The notes beneath the pieces are model-generated. The model worked only from the letters and a program-made list of their open reading frames with translations. It searched no databases and had not been told where the DNA came from. DNA of 64,000 nt. Source: Streptomyces radicis. GTDB taxonomy: Bacteria; Actinomycetota; Actinomycetes; Streptomycetales; Streptomycetaceae. Positions 35,170 through 43,691 of the stretch are shown in pieces. The stretch spans positions 233,909-297,908 of the forward strand of contig NZ_RBDY01000006.1 of assembly GCF_003626575.1 (NCBI RefSeq), in the 5' to 3' direction. Both the position numbers and the translations under genes were made by a program. Position 1 is the first letter of the stretch, and the number at the start of each line of letters is the position of its first letter.

Positions 35170-35578
35170 GGCCCGGGTTCCCGCCCTCACCCTCGCCCTC
35201 GCCCGACGGCCTGGCCAGGCGCTCGGCAAGCGCGGCGATCTCATCCGGGCTCAGGCCTCGGACATGGCGGCTCGAGACGGTGACCTCGGTGCCGTCGGCC
35301 CTGGTCACGGTGACGGTGTAGCTGCCGCGGCGCGTCTGGACCCAGGCGATGAGCGCCCCCGCGAAGACGGCCGCGACGCCGCCGGGTTCGAGCAGGGCGA
35401 CGAGGGCGTCGGCCGCCGGGCCCATCGTCCCGGCCTCGGGATCCGCGGGCCCCTCGGGGTGGACACGCCCCCGCAACTCCCGCTCGCCGACGAGCCATTG
35501 GCGCAGCTCCCGCGCGGCGGACGCCCCCTCGGCCCCGCCCTGATCCCCGTCCCCGCGCACGGTGATGACGACACGCAT
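35159..35578 (-). CDS. effector-associated constant component (EACC1-type) protein
   Basis: 139 residues from ATG 35578 (GGGGGG upstream). Layout: an N-terminal strand VVITVRGD, helix RELRQWLVGERELRGRV, a hydrophobic Ala/Gly/Val segment (about 60-82, ADALVALLEPGGVAAVFAGA), then a strand pair YTVTVTRADGTEVTVSSRHV and a C-terminal helix PDEIAALAERLA. This is the pattern of EACC1, a small conserved partner of effector genes in bacterial conflict systems, often directly before 'EACC1-associated' caspases. It overlaps the caspase gene by 11 bases, so the two are co-translated. Biochemical role unknown; an adaptor or restraint for the effector is proposed. Confidence 0.82.
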   Translation of the reverse strand: MRVVITVRGDGDQGGAEGASAARELRQWLVGERELRGRVHPEGPADPEAGTMGPAADALVALLEPGGVAAVFAGALIAWVQTRRGSYTVTVTRADGTEVTVSSRHVRGLSPDEIAALAERLARPSGEGEGEGGNPGRAR

Positions 35579-35697
35579 GTTCCCCCCGGCTGTCCCCCGA
35601 TGTCCTCGGTGCTCCGAGGCTACCCATCGGCGGCCGAGGGCCGAAAGGCCGATGCCGGGGTCGACTCCGCCGTGCGCCCGGCGTGGGCGGACACGGC

Positions 35698-35732
35698 GGA
35701 GCCCCGGGCGCCGGGCGGGCGGCCGGGGCTCC
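35698..35732 (-). terminator. terminator after the EF-hand gene
   Basis: A perfect 10-bp stem, GGAGCCCCGG (35698-35707) with CCGGGGCTCC (35723-35732), just past the EF-hand stop. It separates that gene from the EACC1/caspase pair, which should therefore have its own promoter in 35579-35697. Confidence 0.75.
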
Positions 35733-35742
35733 GGAAGGGGGG

Positions 35743-36276
35743 TCAGGCCACGGCGGCGGGGACCAGGTGGTCGCCGGCGATGCCGGAGGCGTCGGGGGCG
35801 TAGTACTCGCGGATCCCCGCGGCCCACGTGTCGACCGTGACCCGGTCGTCATCGTCGGGGCCGAAGGCGTCGAACAGCTTGTGGATGTTGGGGAGTTCGA
35901 AGCCGATGGCGGTCATCAGCGCGACGAACACGGGCCGTTCGACGGTGCCGCTGCCGTCCACGTCGCCCAGGTGGGCGAGCGCGTCGGCGAACGCGCCGAG
36001 CGCCGCGTCGAACCGCTCGGGGGCGAGCACGATGGCCTTGAACTCCTCGAAGCTCACCTTGTTGTCGAGGTCGGTGTCCAACTCCCCGACCAGCGCGGTC
36101 CAGTACCCGCGGAACGCCTCCACCGCGGCCCCCTTGGCCGCCTCGTCCGCCCCTGGCACCGCCTGGACGACACGGTGCGCCATCAGGTCGAAGTCATCGG
36201 CCTCCAACTCCCCGTTCCCATTGGCGTCGAACAGCGCGAACACCACACTGACCCGGCTGACAGCTTCCGCCTTCAT
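35743..36276 (-). CDS. calmodulin-like EF-hand calcium-binding protein
   Basis: 177 residues from ATG 36276, with GGGGAGG 5 bases upstream. Four EF-hand positions: DANGNGELEADD (about 17-28), DTDLDNKVSFEE (67-78), DVDGSGTVERPV (105-116, last position not acidic) and a degenerate PDDDDRVTVDT (about 140-150). This is the sarcoplasmic/calerythrin-like arrangement of actinobacterial EF-hand proteins, thought to buffer or sense calcium in the cytoplasm. It lies upstream of the EACC1/caspase pair but is separated from it by a strong terminator. Confidence 0.92.
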   Translation of the reverse strand: MKAEAVSRVSVVFALFDANGNGELEADDFDLMAHRVVQAVPGADEAAKGAAVEAFRGYWTALVGELDTDLDNKVSFEEFKAIVLAPERFDAALGAFADALAHLGDVDGSGTVERPVFVALMTAIGFELPNIHKLFDAFGPDDDDRVTVDTWAAGIREYYAPDASGIAGDHLVPAAVA

Positions 36277-36702
36277 CAAGCCTCCCCTTCGCCCAACTTC
36301 ACCTGACCGTCGGCACGATGGAACCAAGCGGGCGGGCAGGCAGGGGCCGAAGCGACGGAGGGTTCACCGGAACGAGTGAAAGCGGGGACTCGGACGGTTC
36401 GACGTTCCAGGCGGATCACGACACCCTTCGACGTCGGGGTGTTGCCCACGTCCGCCACGCCGTCCTGCGGGGCCACGACGTTCGTCCTGCCGATGCCGAG
36501 CGTCTCGTGCGGCGCGGCGCCGCTCGACTCGTGGCACGGGTCGGTCAGCACCCTGGCGACGCTCTGGACGCCGACCACCCCCGATCGCCGAGGGCCCCGC
36601 GGGACCCCCCGCGTCACCCCGCGGGACAGCCCCGGCCCCGTCCCGGCCCGCACACCCTGATCCGCAGCCCCACCCGTCCCCCCAGCAGCGGCGTTCCGCC
36701 CC
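36277..36702. other. long intergenic stretch before the ABC transporter
   Basis: About 425 bases with open frames on both strands but none with family resemblance, a good ribosome site or clear codon bias. A minus-strand frame ends in a TGATG overlap with the EF-hand start, which is probably coincidental. It presumably holds the EF-hand promoter near 36277-36360. The ABC-transporter promoter should be farther right, near 36703-36830. Confidence 0.45.
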
Positions 36703-36727
36703 TGAGTACACCTCTCGGGTGTACTCA
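36703..36727. promoter_or_regulatory. 25-bp dyad operator upstream of the ABC exporter
   Basis: TGAGTACACC (36703-36712), spacer TCTCG, GGTGTACTCA (36718-36727): perfect 10-bp arms. It lies 104 bases before the ABC ATPase start, with a -10-like TAACTT downstream at about 36780. Size and symmetry suit a TetR- or PadR-type repressor. No such regulator is adjacent. Confidence 0.6.
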
Positions 36728-36830
36728 GCACCACCCCACGTTCGGGCCGTGGACCCAGTGTCCGCGTCCGCGACCGTCCGTAACTTTGTAGACGTGGCGC
36801 ACAGGGCGCCGGACGGGAAAGGGATGACCA

Positions 36831-37682
36831 ATGTTTCGTCGGAACCGCGGGGCCGGGCCTGCCAGGAGCGCGGAGGCCCTGCGTCTCGATGGCGTCAGCA
36901 AGGTCTACGGCTCCGCCGACAACGCCGTGGCCGCGCTCGACAACGTGTCGCTGAGCCTGCCCGCCGGGACCTTCACCGCGGTGATGGGCCCCTCGGGCTC
37001 GGGGAAGTCGACGCTCCTCCAGTGCGCGGCCGGACTCGACCGCCCCGACTCGGGGACCGTGACGGTCGACGGAGCGAAGATGACCGGGCACGGGGAGTCC
37101 GGGCTCGCGAAGTTCCGCCGGCGCCGGATCGGATTCATCTTCCAGCAGTACAACCTGATGCCCACCCTCACGGTGGAGCAGAACACCACGCTCCCGCTCA
37201 AGCTGGCCCGGCGCCGGATCAACCGGGCGCGCACCCGCGAGGTGCTCACGCACGTGGGCCTCGGGGAGCGCCTCGACCACCTGCCCGACCAGCTCTCCGG
37301 CGGTCAGCGGCAGCGCGTCGCCATCGCGCGGGCGCTGGTCACCGAGCCCAGCGTGATCTTCGCGGACGAGCCGACCGGCGCGCTCGACATGCGCAGCGCG
37401 CGGGACGTGCTGCGACTGCTGCGGGAGAGCGTGCAGGAGCACGGCAGGACGGTGGTCATGGTGACCCACGACCCGGTGGCGGCCTCGTATGCCGACTGGG
37501 TGCTGTTCCTGGCGGACGGCCGACTCGCCGGCGACATGTACGCGCCGACCGTGGACGCCGTTGCCGAGCGCCTGGCGCACCTCGGCGACACGGTGGCCCA
37601 GGGCGCCAACGGCCACCACACGCACCACGCCGACGCCCACCACCTCGACGCCCACACCATCAACGTCCGGACGGGGGACTGA
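36831..37682 (+). CDS. ABC transporter ATP-binding protein (MacB/LolD type)
   Basis: 283 residues. Walker A GPSGSGKST (53-61), Q-loop FIFQQYNL, signature LSGGQRQRVAIARAL (155 on), Walker B VIFADEPTGALD (176 on) and H-loop VTHD are all present. ADEPTGALD is typical of exporters paired with FtsX-like permeases. An unusual histidine-rich tail (GHHTHHADAHHLDAHT) may bind metal. The permease gene begins 3 bases after the stop. Control by the upstream dyad is likely. Confidence 0.95.
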   Translation: MFRRNRGAGPARSAEALRLDGVSKVYGSADNAVAALDNVSLSLPAGTFTAVMGPSGSGKSTLLQCAAGLDRPDSGTVTVDGAKMTGHGESGLAKFRRRRIGFIFQQYNLMPTLTVEQNTTLPLKLARRRINRARTREVLTHVGLGERLDHLPDQLSGGQRQRVAIARALVTEPSVIFADEPTGALDMRSARDVLRLLRESVQEHGRTVVMVTHDPVAASYADWVLFLADGRLAGDMYAPTVDAVAERLAHLGDTVAQGANGHHTHHADAHHLDAHTINVRTGD

Positions 37683-37685
37683 CCC

Positions 37686-39026
37686 ATGATGCTGTCACTC
37701 GCGATGCGATCGGTCCGGCAGCGGCCGGGACGGTTCGTCGGCACCCTGATGGCCGCGACGCTCGGCGCGGCGATCACCATGATGTTCAACTCGCTGCACG
37801 ACACGGCCGGGGCGGTGGGCGTGGACGACGCGAGCTCCGAGACGTTGACGCTCACCGGCGGCGTGGTCGGCGGCTACGGCTCGCTGCTGGTGTTCTTCGC
37901 GATCGCCTCCACGCTGACGATCAACGTCCGCCAGCGGCAGGAGGAGTTGCACCTGCTGCGCTGCTCGGGGGCGACCCCGGCACAGATCAAGCGGATGGTG
38001 ATGGTCGAGGCCCTCGCGGTCGCGGTGGTCGGCGCCCTGCTCGCCGTCCTCCCCGCGATGCTGGGCGGGCGGCTGCTGCTCGAGATGTTCAAGGACACCG
38101 ACCAGGTGGCGGGCGGCGTGGACTACGCGTTCGGCCCGATCGCGCTCGGCTCCGGGTTCGGCATCACGCTGATCGCCTCCATGGGCGCCGCCTTCCTCGC
38201 GGTGCGCAGGGCGACCAGGGCGGCGGACGGGGGGCGCGCGCCGCGCGGCCGCGCGCGCACCATCGGTGGGCTGCTCGCGCTGGTCGCGGGCGCGGGCGGC
38301 GCGTCGACGACGTTCGCGATGCCGTCGGACGACCCGGCGCTGATGGCCCCCGCGGCCTATGGCGCGATCCTGCTGTCGATCGGCTTCGCGGCCCTCTCGC
38401 CGGGGCTGCTGCGGATGCTGCTCACCGTCTTCGGGCGGCCGGTCTCGCTGATCGGCGGCGCGGGCGGCTACCTGGCGGTCACCAACATCCGCCGCAGGGC
38501 CGACCAGCTGGCCGGTGTACTGATGCCGCTCATCTGCTTCACCGGGATCGGCATCGCCACGCTGTACATCCAGGCGGTGGAGAGCTCGGCGCTCGACGCC
38601 TCGGGCCTGACCAGGTCGGTCGACGACAAGAACGTCGAGACCGTCAACATGGTCGTGGTCGGCATCATCGTGATCTTCTCCTGCATCATGCTGATCAACT
38701 CCCTCTACGCGGCGGTCTCCTACCGCCGGGCGGAGTTCGGCCGCCAGCGGCTGATCGGGGCGACCCCGGCGCAGGTGCAGAAGATGGTCGTGGTCGAGGC
38801 CCTGGTGCTCGCGGGCATGGGGGTGTTCTTCGGAACGCTGGCCGGGCTCGCGGGGATCGTGCCCTTCACGGTGGCCAGGACGGACCAGACGCTGCCCGAC
38901 GAGGGGCTCGGGATCTGGCTCGGCATCGTGGGCATCGCCGCGGCGGCGACGCTGGTGACCAGCCTGGTCACCGCGCGGCGCGCGCTGCGCGTCCCGGCCA
39001 TCGAGTCGGTGGCGGTGGCCGCCTGA
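37686..39026 (+). CDS. ABC transporter permease, FtsX-like
   Basis: 446 residues. It begins LAMRSVRQRPGRFVGTLMAATLGAA with a first membrane helix. An FtsX domain with three helices follows: LVFFAIASTLTINVRQRQEELHLLRCSGATPAQI, LAVAVVGALLAVLPAML and GFGITLIASMGAAFLAVRRA. A second FtsX unit (INSLYAAVSYRRAEFGRQRLIGATPAQVQ and two more helices) follows, the duplicated MacB/FtsX layout without a large extracytoplasmic domain. With the ATPase it probably exports a peptide, antibiotic or lipid. Perfect terminator downstream. Confidence 0.92.
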   Translation: MMLSLAMRSVRQRPGRFVGTLMAATLGAAITMMFNSLHDTAGAVGVDDASSETLTLTGGVVGGYGSLLVFFAIASTLTINVRQRQEELHLLRCSGATPAQIKRMVMVEALAVAVVGALLAVLPAMLGGRLLLEMFKDTDQVAGGVDYAFGPIALGSGFGITLIASMGAAFLAVRRATRAADGGRAPRGRARTIGGLLALVAGAGGASTTFAMPSDDPALMAPAAYGAILLSIGFAALSPGLLRMLLTVFGRPVSLIGGAGGYLAVTNIRRRADQLAGVLMPLICFTGIGIATLYIQAVESSALDASGLTRSVDDKNVETVNMVVVGIIVIFSCIMLINSLYAAVSYRRAEFGRQRLIGATPAQVQKMVVVEALVLAGMGVFFGTLAGLAGIVPFTVARTDQTLPDEGLGIWLGIVGIAAAATLVTSLVTARRALRVPAIESVAVAA

Positions 39027-39062
39027 ACCGGTCATCACCCCCCGCTCCCCGTCCCCAGCCAC

Positions 39063-39095
39063 CCGAGGGCAGTCGCACCCCGCGACTGCCCTCGG
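39063..39095 (+). terminator. terminator after the ABC exporter operon
   Basis: A perfect 14-bp stem, CCGAGGGCAGTCGC (39063-39076) with GCGACTGCCCTCGG (39082-39095), 5-base loop, 36 bases after the permease stop. Confidence 0.85.
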
Positions 39096-39166
39096 TGGCG
39101 TTCGGGGGTGGCCGACTCCAAGATCGCGGGGTTCCGAACTGCCCTATGGCATAGGAGGCTTGGGCC

Positions 39167-41065
39167 GTGTCCACTCCTCCCCCCGCCCCGACGGGCCACA
39201 TGATCGTGTGCGGTGACGACGCGCTGGCCACCCGGCTGGCCGGTGAGCTGCACGAGGTGTATCGCGAACGCGTCACGCTCGTCGTGCCGTCCACCCGTGG
39301 CACGGGGCGCGGGGAGCGGCGGGCCGCGCTGCTCGGGCGGCTGTCCGCGGCGATGGGCCGATCCGACGGCGAACCGGTGCCGCGCGTCACGGAGTTGGCG
39401 GCCGAGGAGCCGACCGATGACGTGCTGCGGCAGGCGGGCGTCGAGCGGGCCACGGCGTTGGCGCTCGTCCATGACGACGACGAGATCAACATCCGCGCCG
39501 CCCTGGCCGCCCGGCGCCTCAACCCCGGGCTGCGGGTGGTCATCCGCTCCTACAACCGGACGCTCGGCCGCCATCTGACCGATGTCCTCGACCAGGCCGC
39601 CGCCCTGGCCACCGGCGGCTCGGCGCCGCCCGCGTCCACGACCGTGCTGTCCGACGCCGACACCGCCGCGCCCGCGCTCGCCGCCACCGCCGTGGCCGAC
39701 ACGCGCAAGGTCGTGCAGGCGGACGGGCTGCTGCTCCAGGCCGTCGAACGCACGCCGCCCCGCGACGGCGGGCTCGCGGACCCGGGCCTGTGCACGTTGG
39801 CGCTGCTGTCCTCGACCGCGAGCGACCCGGCGGGCGAGGAGGGCTCGGACCGCAGCGGCGCGAGCGGGCCCCAACTCCTCCCGGACGACGAGGCGGTGGC
39901 CGCCGCGACCGGACGCGGCACGGTCGTGCTCCAGACCGTTCGGCACACCGGCCCCCCGCTCTCCCCGCGCCGGCTCGCGCGCCGGGGCGCGCCGTTGTCG
40001 GAGATCTTCTCGCGCCGCCTGCGCCGTTCGCTCGCGGGCGGGCTCGCCGCGGTCCTCGCGCTCACCGCGACGGCGGTGCTGACCACGGGCGACGACCCGG
40101 TGCACGCCATCCACCTGGTGCTGCTCGACCTCTTCTCCATCAACGACCCGGCCGTGGACGAGCCCACCGTGCGGCAGGCGCTCCAACTGTTCGCGGGGCT
40201 CATCGGGTTGGCGCTGCTCCCGGTCCTGGTGGCGGGCGCGCTCGAGGCGCTGGGGGCGGTGCGCGGCGCCACCGCGCTGCGCCGCCCGCCGCGCGGCCTG
40301 TCCGGGCATGTGGTGCTGCTCGGGCTCGGCAAGATCGGCAGCCGCGTGCTGTCCCGGCTGCGGGAGCTGGGCATCCCGGTCGTGTGCGTCGAGGAGGATC
40401 CGGAGGCGCGCGGCATCCCGCTCGCGCGCCGTCTCGGGGTGCCGGTGGTGCTCGGCGATGTGACGGAGGAGGGGGTGCTGGAGGCCGCGAAGGTGCACCG
40501 GGCACACGCCCTGCTCGCGCTGACCAGCGCGGACACCACCAACCTCGAGGCGGCGCTGTACGGCAGGAGCGTCAAGCCGGATCTGCGGGTGGCGCTGCGG
40601 ATCTACGACGACGACTTCGCGACGGCCGTCTACCGGTCGCTGCGCGCCGCGCACCCCGGCGCGGTGACGCGCAGCAGGAGCGTGACGACGCTGGCCGCGC
40701 CGGCGTTCGCCAGCGCCATGATGGGGCGGCAGATCCTGGGGGCGATCCCGGTGGAGCGCAAGGTGCTGCTGTTCGTGGCGGTGGAGGTGGCGGCCGTTCC
40801 GGCGTTCGCGGGGCGGACGGTGGCCGAGGCGTCGCGGCCGGGCGCGTGGCGGGTGCTGGCGCTCGACACGACGGCGCCCGCCGACCGGCGGCCCGACCTG
40901 GCGGCGGCGCGCACCGATGAGGAACGCGCCAGGCCCGGCGATCTGCTGTGGAATCTCCACCGCGGCTATGTGCTCAGGCCCGAGGACCGGGTGGTGCTCG
41001 CGACGACGCGCCGCGGCCTGGCCGAACTGCTCGGCAGACGGCCCGAGTCGGGCGCGGCGGGGTGA
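39167..41065 (+). CDS. double RCK (TrkA-N) ion-channel-like protein, CASTOR/POLLUX type
   Basis: 632 residues from GTG 39167; AGGAGG lies 8 bases upstream. An N-terminal NAD-binding-like domain (about 10-135, HMIVCGDDALATRLAGEL) precedes two hydrophobic helices at about 287-305 and 340-360 with a short intervening segment. A full RCK/TrkA-N domain starts at about 380 (HVVLLGLGKIGSRVLSRL and VVLGDVTEEGVLEAAKV). The last ~130 residues look like a RCK-C domain (YVLRPEDRVVLATT). No TVGYG selectivity filter is seen, so potassium selectivity cannot be claimed. The layout resembles DMI1/CASTOR-like channels and their actinobacterial homologues. Confidence 0.85.
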   Translation: MSTPPPAPTGHMIVCGDDALATRLAGELHEVYRERVTLVVPSTRGTGRGERRAALLGRLSAAMGRSDGEPVPRVTELAAEEPTDDVLRQAGVERATALALVHDDDEINIRAALAARRLNPGLRVVIRSYNRTLGRHLTDVLDQAAALATGGSAPPASTTVLSDADTAAPALAATAVADTRKVVQADGLLLQAVERTPPRDGGLADPGLCTLALLSSTASDPAGEEGSDRSGASGPQLLPDDEAVAAATGRGTVVLQTVRHTGPPLSPRRLARRGAPLSEIFSRRLRRSLAGGLAAVLALTATAVLTTGDDPVHAIHLVLLDLFSINDPAVDEPTVRQALQLFAGLIGLALLPVLVAGALEALGAVRGATALRRPPRGLSGHVVLLGLGKIGSRVLSRLRELGIPVVCVEEDPEARGIPLARRLGVPVVLGDVTEEGVLEAAKVHRAHALLALTSADTTNLEAALYGRSVKPDLRVALRIYDDDFATAVYRSLRAAHPGAVTRSRSVTTLAAPAFASAMMGRQILGAIPVERKVLLFVAVEVAAVPAFAGRTVAEASRPGAWRVLALDTTAPADRRPDLAAARTDEERARPGDLLWNLHRGYVLRPEDRVVLATTRRGLAELLGRRPESGAAG

Positions 41066-41144
41066 ACGGTCCGCTCACCATGGGGTCGGATCTGAGTAGT
41101 CGAGCGGATGTGGCGAGGGCGCGGGACGCGGGACGCTGGCGCGC

Positions 41145-43646
41145 ATGGAGACCAGCGCGCCGGTGACATACTGCCCCGCCTGCCTCGCGACGGTGACCGT
41201 GACCACGCCGCTTCAGGCGCCCTGCCCCGCGTGCGGGCTGCCGTTGCAGGGGCCGGGGCCCATCGAACTGCGGGCGATCGACGGCGAGTTGCGTCGCCTC
41301 GACGCGCTGCGTTCGGGGCTGCTCGTGCGGCGGGAGGCGCTGCTCGGCGGGCTGCGGGCGGGCGTTCGGGCGAACGGTCCGGCGGGCGTTCCCCCAGCAG
41401 GAGGCGCGCCCGCACCCCCACCCGCGCCGACGCCCGCCGACGCCGCGCCCGGCACGGCGCGCGACACCCTGCTGATCCTCGGCGGCGGGCTGCTGACCCT
41501 GGCCGCGCTGACGTTCATGCTGCTGAGCTGGCGCGGCATTGGCCTCGGCGGCCGCACACTCGTGCTGCTCACGCTCACCGCGGCCGCCCTCGCGGCCCCG
41601 GTGACGCTGCTGCGGCGGGGCCTGAACGCCACCGCCGAGGTGGTGGCCACGCTCGGCCTCGTCCTGCTGCTCCTCGACGCCTTCGGGCTGCATCGCACGG
41701 CGTTCCCCGAGGCGGACGGCCTCGGCTATGCCGCGGCGTGCGCGGCGGCGATCGCCGCGCTCTGGGCCTGGTACGGCCGCCTGCTGCCCGAGCCGGGGCT
41801 GCGGCTTGTGCTGCCCACGGCCGTGGTGGTCGCCCAACTCGCCCTGCCGCTGGCCGCGTTGGCTCTGAACGGCGGGCCAGGGGACGTCGCATGGGCGCTC
41901 CTGGCCACCGCCTGGGCCGATGTCGCCCTCGCGGTCGCGCGGCGCGGTCCTTCGGCCGGGGCGCGGGCCACGGCGTGGGTGGGCGCGCTGGTCACCGGGG
42001 GCCTCGCGCTCCTGCTGGCCGAGGCGCTGCCGCTCGGCGGCATGGCCGCGGGCTCCCCTGCCCCGTCGGTGAGCGGGGCGTTGCTGCTGGCCGCCGTCGC
42101 GCCGCCGCTGCTGTGGGCGGCCCACCGGCGGCCGGGGGAGCGGGCGTTGCTCGCGGCGGGGGCGGGTCTCGCGCTGCTCGGCGCGGCCGGTGGCCTGGGG
42201 CGGTGGGCCGTTCCGGCGTATCTGCTGCCGTCCGTCGGGCTGTTGGCGGTGGCGTGGTGGCTCGAACGGCGCGGGCTCGGCGGTCGGGGCCGGGCGTCCA
42301 TGGGCGCGGGGCTCGGCCTGGCGGCCGCGTTCGCGCAGGGCGCGGCGCTGCTGTGGGCGCTGCCCGCGGTGGCGGAGGCGGCGTGGGGGCCGTTCGCGTG
42401 GGCGGGCGCGGCATGGGACGGGGTGCCCGGCGGGCCCGCGCGCGATGCGCTCGGGCCCGAACTCGCCTGGTCGGGCGGCGCGGTGACGCCGCTGGCGCTC
42501 GGGGTCCTGGCCGCCCTGGCGGTGGCGGTGCGACGCCTGGGCGAGAACGCCGTGTTGCGGCTGTGGGCGGCGCGGGTGGCGCTGCCGCTCGCCGCCGCCA
42601 CCGGGGCAACGGCCCTGCTGGCGGCCGGAGTCGGCTATGCGCCGACGCTGGCCGCGCTCGTGGCGGCGGCCGCGGGTCTGCTGATGGCGCGGCACGCGGT
42701 GGCGGGCGCGACCGGCCTCGCGCTCGCGGCGACGGCGACCGGCTGGGCGCTGGCCGAACAGGCGGCCACCTTCGCCGTGTTGGGGGCGCTCGCGGCGGCG
42801 TTGGTGGTGGCGCGCGGGCGCGCGGTGAACGCCACGCACCGGCGCGTGGCCGAGGCGGCGGCTGTCCTGTGCCTCGCGGGGCTGGCCCGCGCGGTGCCCG
42901 CCGCGTTCGAAGTCCCCTCGGAGTGGGCGGCGTTCGCGGTGCTCGGCGTGGCGGTGGCCGCGGTGGCGGCCGGGGTCGGAACGGCGCGCGCCCGCTCGAC
43001 CACCCTCGAGGGCGCGGGGTACGCGGTCGCGGGGTGGGCGCTCGTGCTGGCCTCGGGCGGTGCCGCGACGGCGTCGCTCGCGCTCGGCGTCTGCGGCACG
43101 GTGGCGACGGCGGTGGCGCTGCGCCCCGAGCGCCGGATCCCCGCCGGGGTGGCCGCGACGGCGCTGCTGAGCGCGGCGCTGTGGGTGCGGCTGGCCGCGT
43201 CCGAGGTCGCGGTGCCCGAGGCGTACACCCTCCATCTGGCCGTCGCCGCCCTGGTGTTGGGCGCGGTGCGGCGGCGCGGGGACGCCTCGGTCTCGTCGTG
43301 GCGGGGCTATGGGGCGGGTCTTGTGGCGCTGTTCCTGCCGAGCCTGGTGGTGGTGTTCTCGGGGCCCGACGGGGCGCGCGCCCTGCTGCTCGGCGCCGGG
43401 GCGCTCGCCGTGACCATCGTGGGCGCGCGGCACCGCCTGCGCGCCCTGCTCGCGCTCGGCGGTGCGACGGTGGCGCTCGTCGCCGCGCATGAATGGGGCC
43501 CGTACCTCACCACGGCGCTCGGCCTCCTCCCCCGCTGGACGCCTCCCGCCTGCGCGGGCCTGCTCCTGCTGTGCCTGGGCGCGACGTACGAGCGCCGCAT
43601 GAACGAGGCCCGCCGCATCCACGCCACCTGGCGCCGCCTGGACTGA
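41145..43646 (+). CDS. polytopic membrane protein with N-terminal zinc ribbon
   Basis: 833 residues. The N-terminus carries CPAC (10-13) and CPAC (27-30), a zinc ribbon. A short coiled region and Pro/Ala linker precede about 20 or more hydrophobic helices filling the rest (starting DTLLILGGGLLTLAALTFMLL). It resembles the family annotated in streptomycetes as SCO7613 C-terminal-domain membrane proteins, whose function is unknown. Composition is extremely Ala/Leu/Gly-rich. The gene lies 79 bases after the RCK protein in the same direction. Confidence 0.82.
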   Translation: METSAPVTYCPACLATVTVTTPLQAPCPACGLPLQGPGPIELRAIDGELRRLDALRSGLLVRREALLGGLRAGVRANGPAGVPPAGGAPAPPPAPTPADAAPGTARDTLLILGGGLLTLAALTFMLLSWRGIGLGGRTLVLLTLTAAALAAPVTLLRRGLNATAEVVATLGLVLLLLDAFGLHRTAFPEADGLGYAAACAAAIAALWAWYGRLLPEPGLRLVLPTAVVVAQLALPLAALALNGGPGDVAWALLATAWADVALAVARRGPSAGARATAWVGALVTGGLALLLAEALPLGGMAAGSPAPSVSGALLLAAVAPPLLWAAHRRPGERALLAAGAGLALLGAAGGLGRWAVPAYLLPSVGLLAVAWWLERRGLGGRGRASMGAGLGLAAAFAQGAALLWALPAVAEAAWGPFAWAGAAWDGVPGGPARDALGPELAWSGGAVTPLALGVLAALAVAVRRLGENAVLRLWAARVALPLAAATGATALLAAGVGYAPTLAALVAAAAGLLMARHAVAGATGLALAATATGWALAEQAATFAVLGALAAALVVARGRAVNATHRRVAEAAAVLCLAGLARAVPAAFEVPSEWAAFAVLGVAVAAVAAGVGTARARSTTLEGAGYAVAGWALVLASGGAATASLALGVCGTVATAVALRPERRIPAGVAATALLSAALWVRLAASEVAVPEAYTLHLAVAALVLGAVRRRGDASVSSWRGYGAGLVALFLPSLVVVFSGPDGARALLLGAGALAVTIVGARHRLRALLALGGATVALVAAHEWGPYLTTALGLLPRWTPPACAGLLLLCLGATYERRMNEARRIHATWRRLD

Positions 43647-43691
43647 GGCCCGGGCTGAGACCTGGACTGAGACCTGGACTGGGGCCCGGGC

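Noticed and set aside
36276..36600. Minus-strand open frame reaching a TGATG overlap with the EF-hand start
   Set aside because: Part of a very long antisense frame running through the ABC ATPase gene; no start with a ribosome site and no family resemblance, so the overlap is probably chance.
43647..43691. GGCCCGGGCT repeats and GAGACCTGGACT doublet as a mobile-element end
   Set aside because: Too short and lies between two convergent genes; a terminator-like or slippage origin is simpler.
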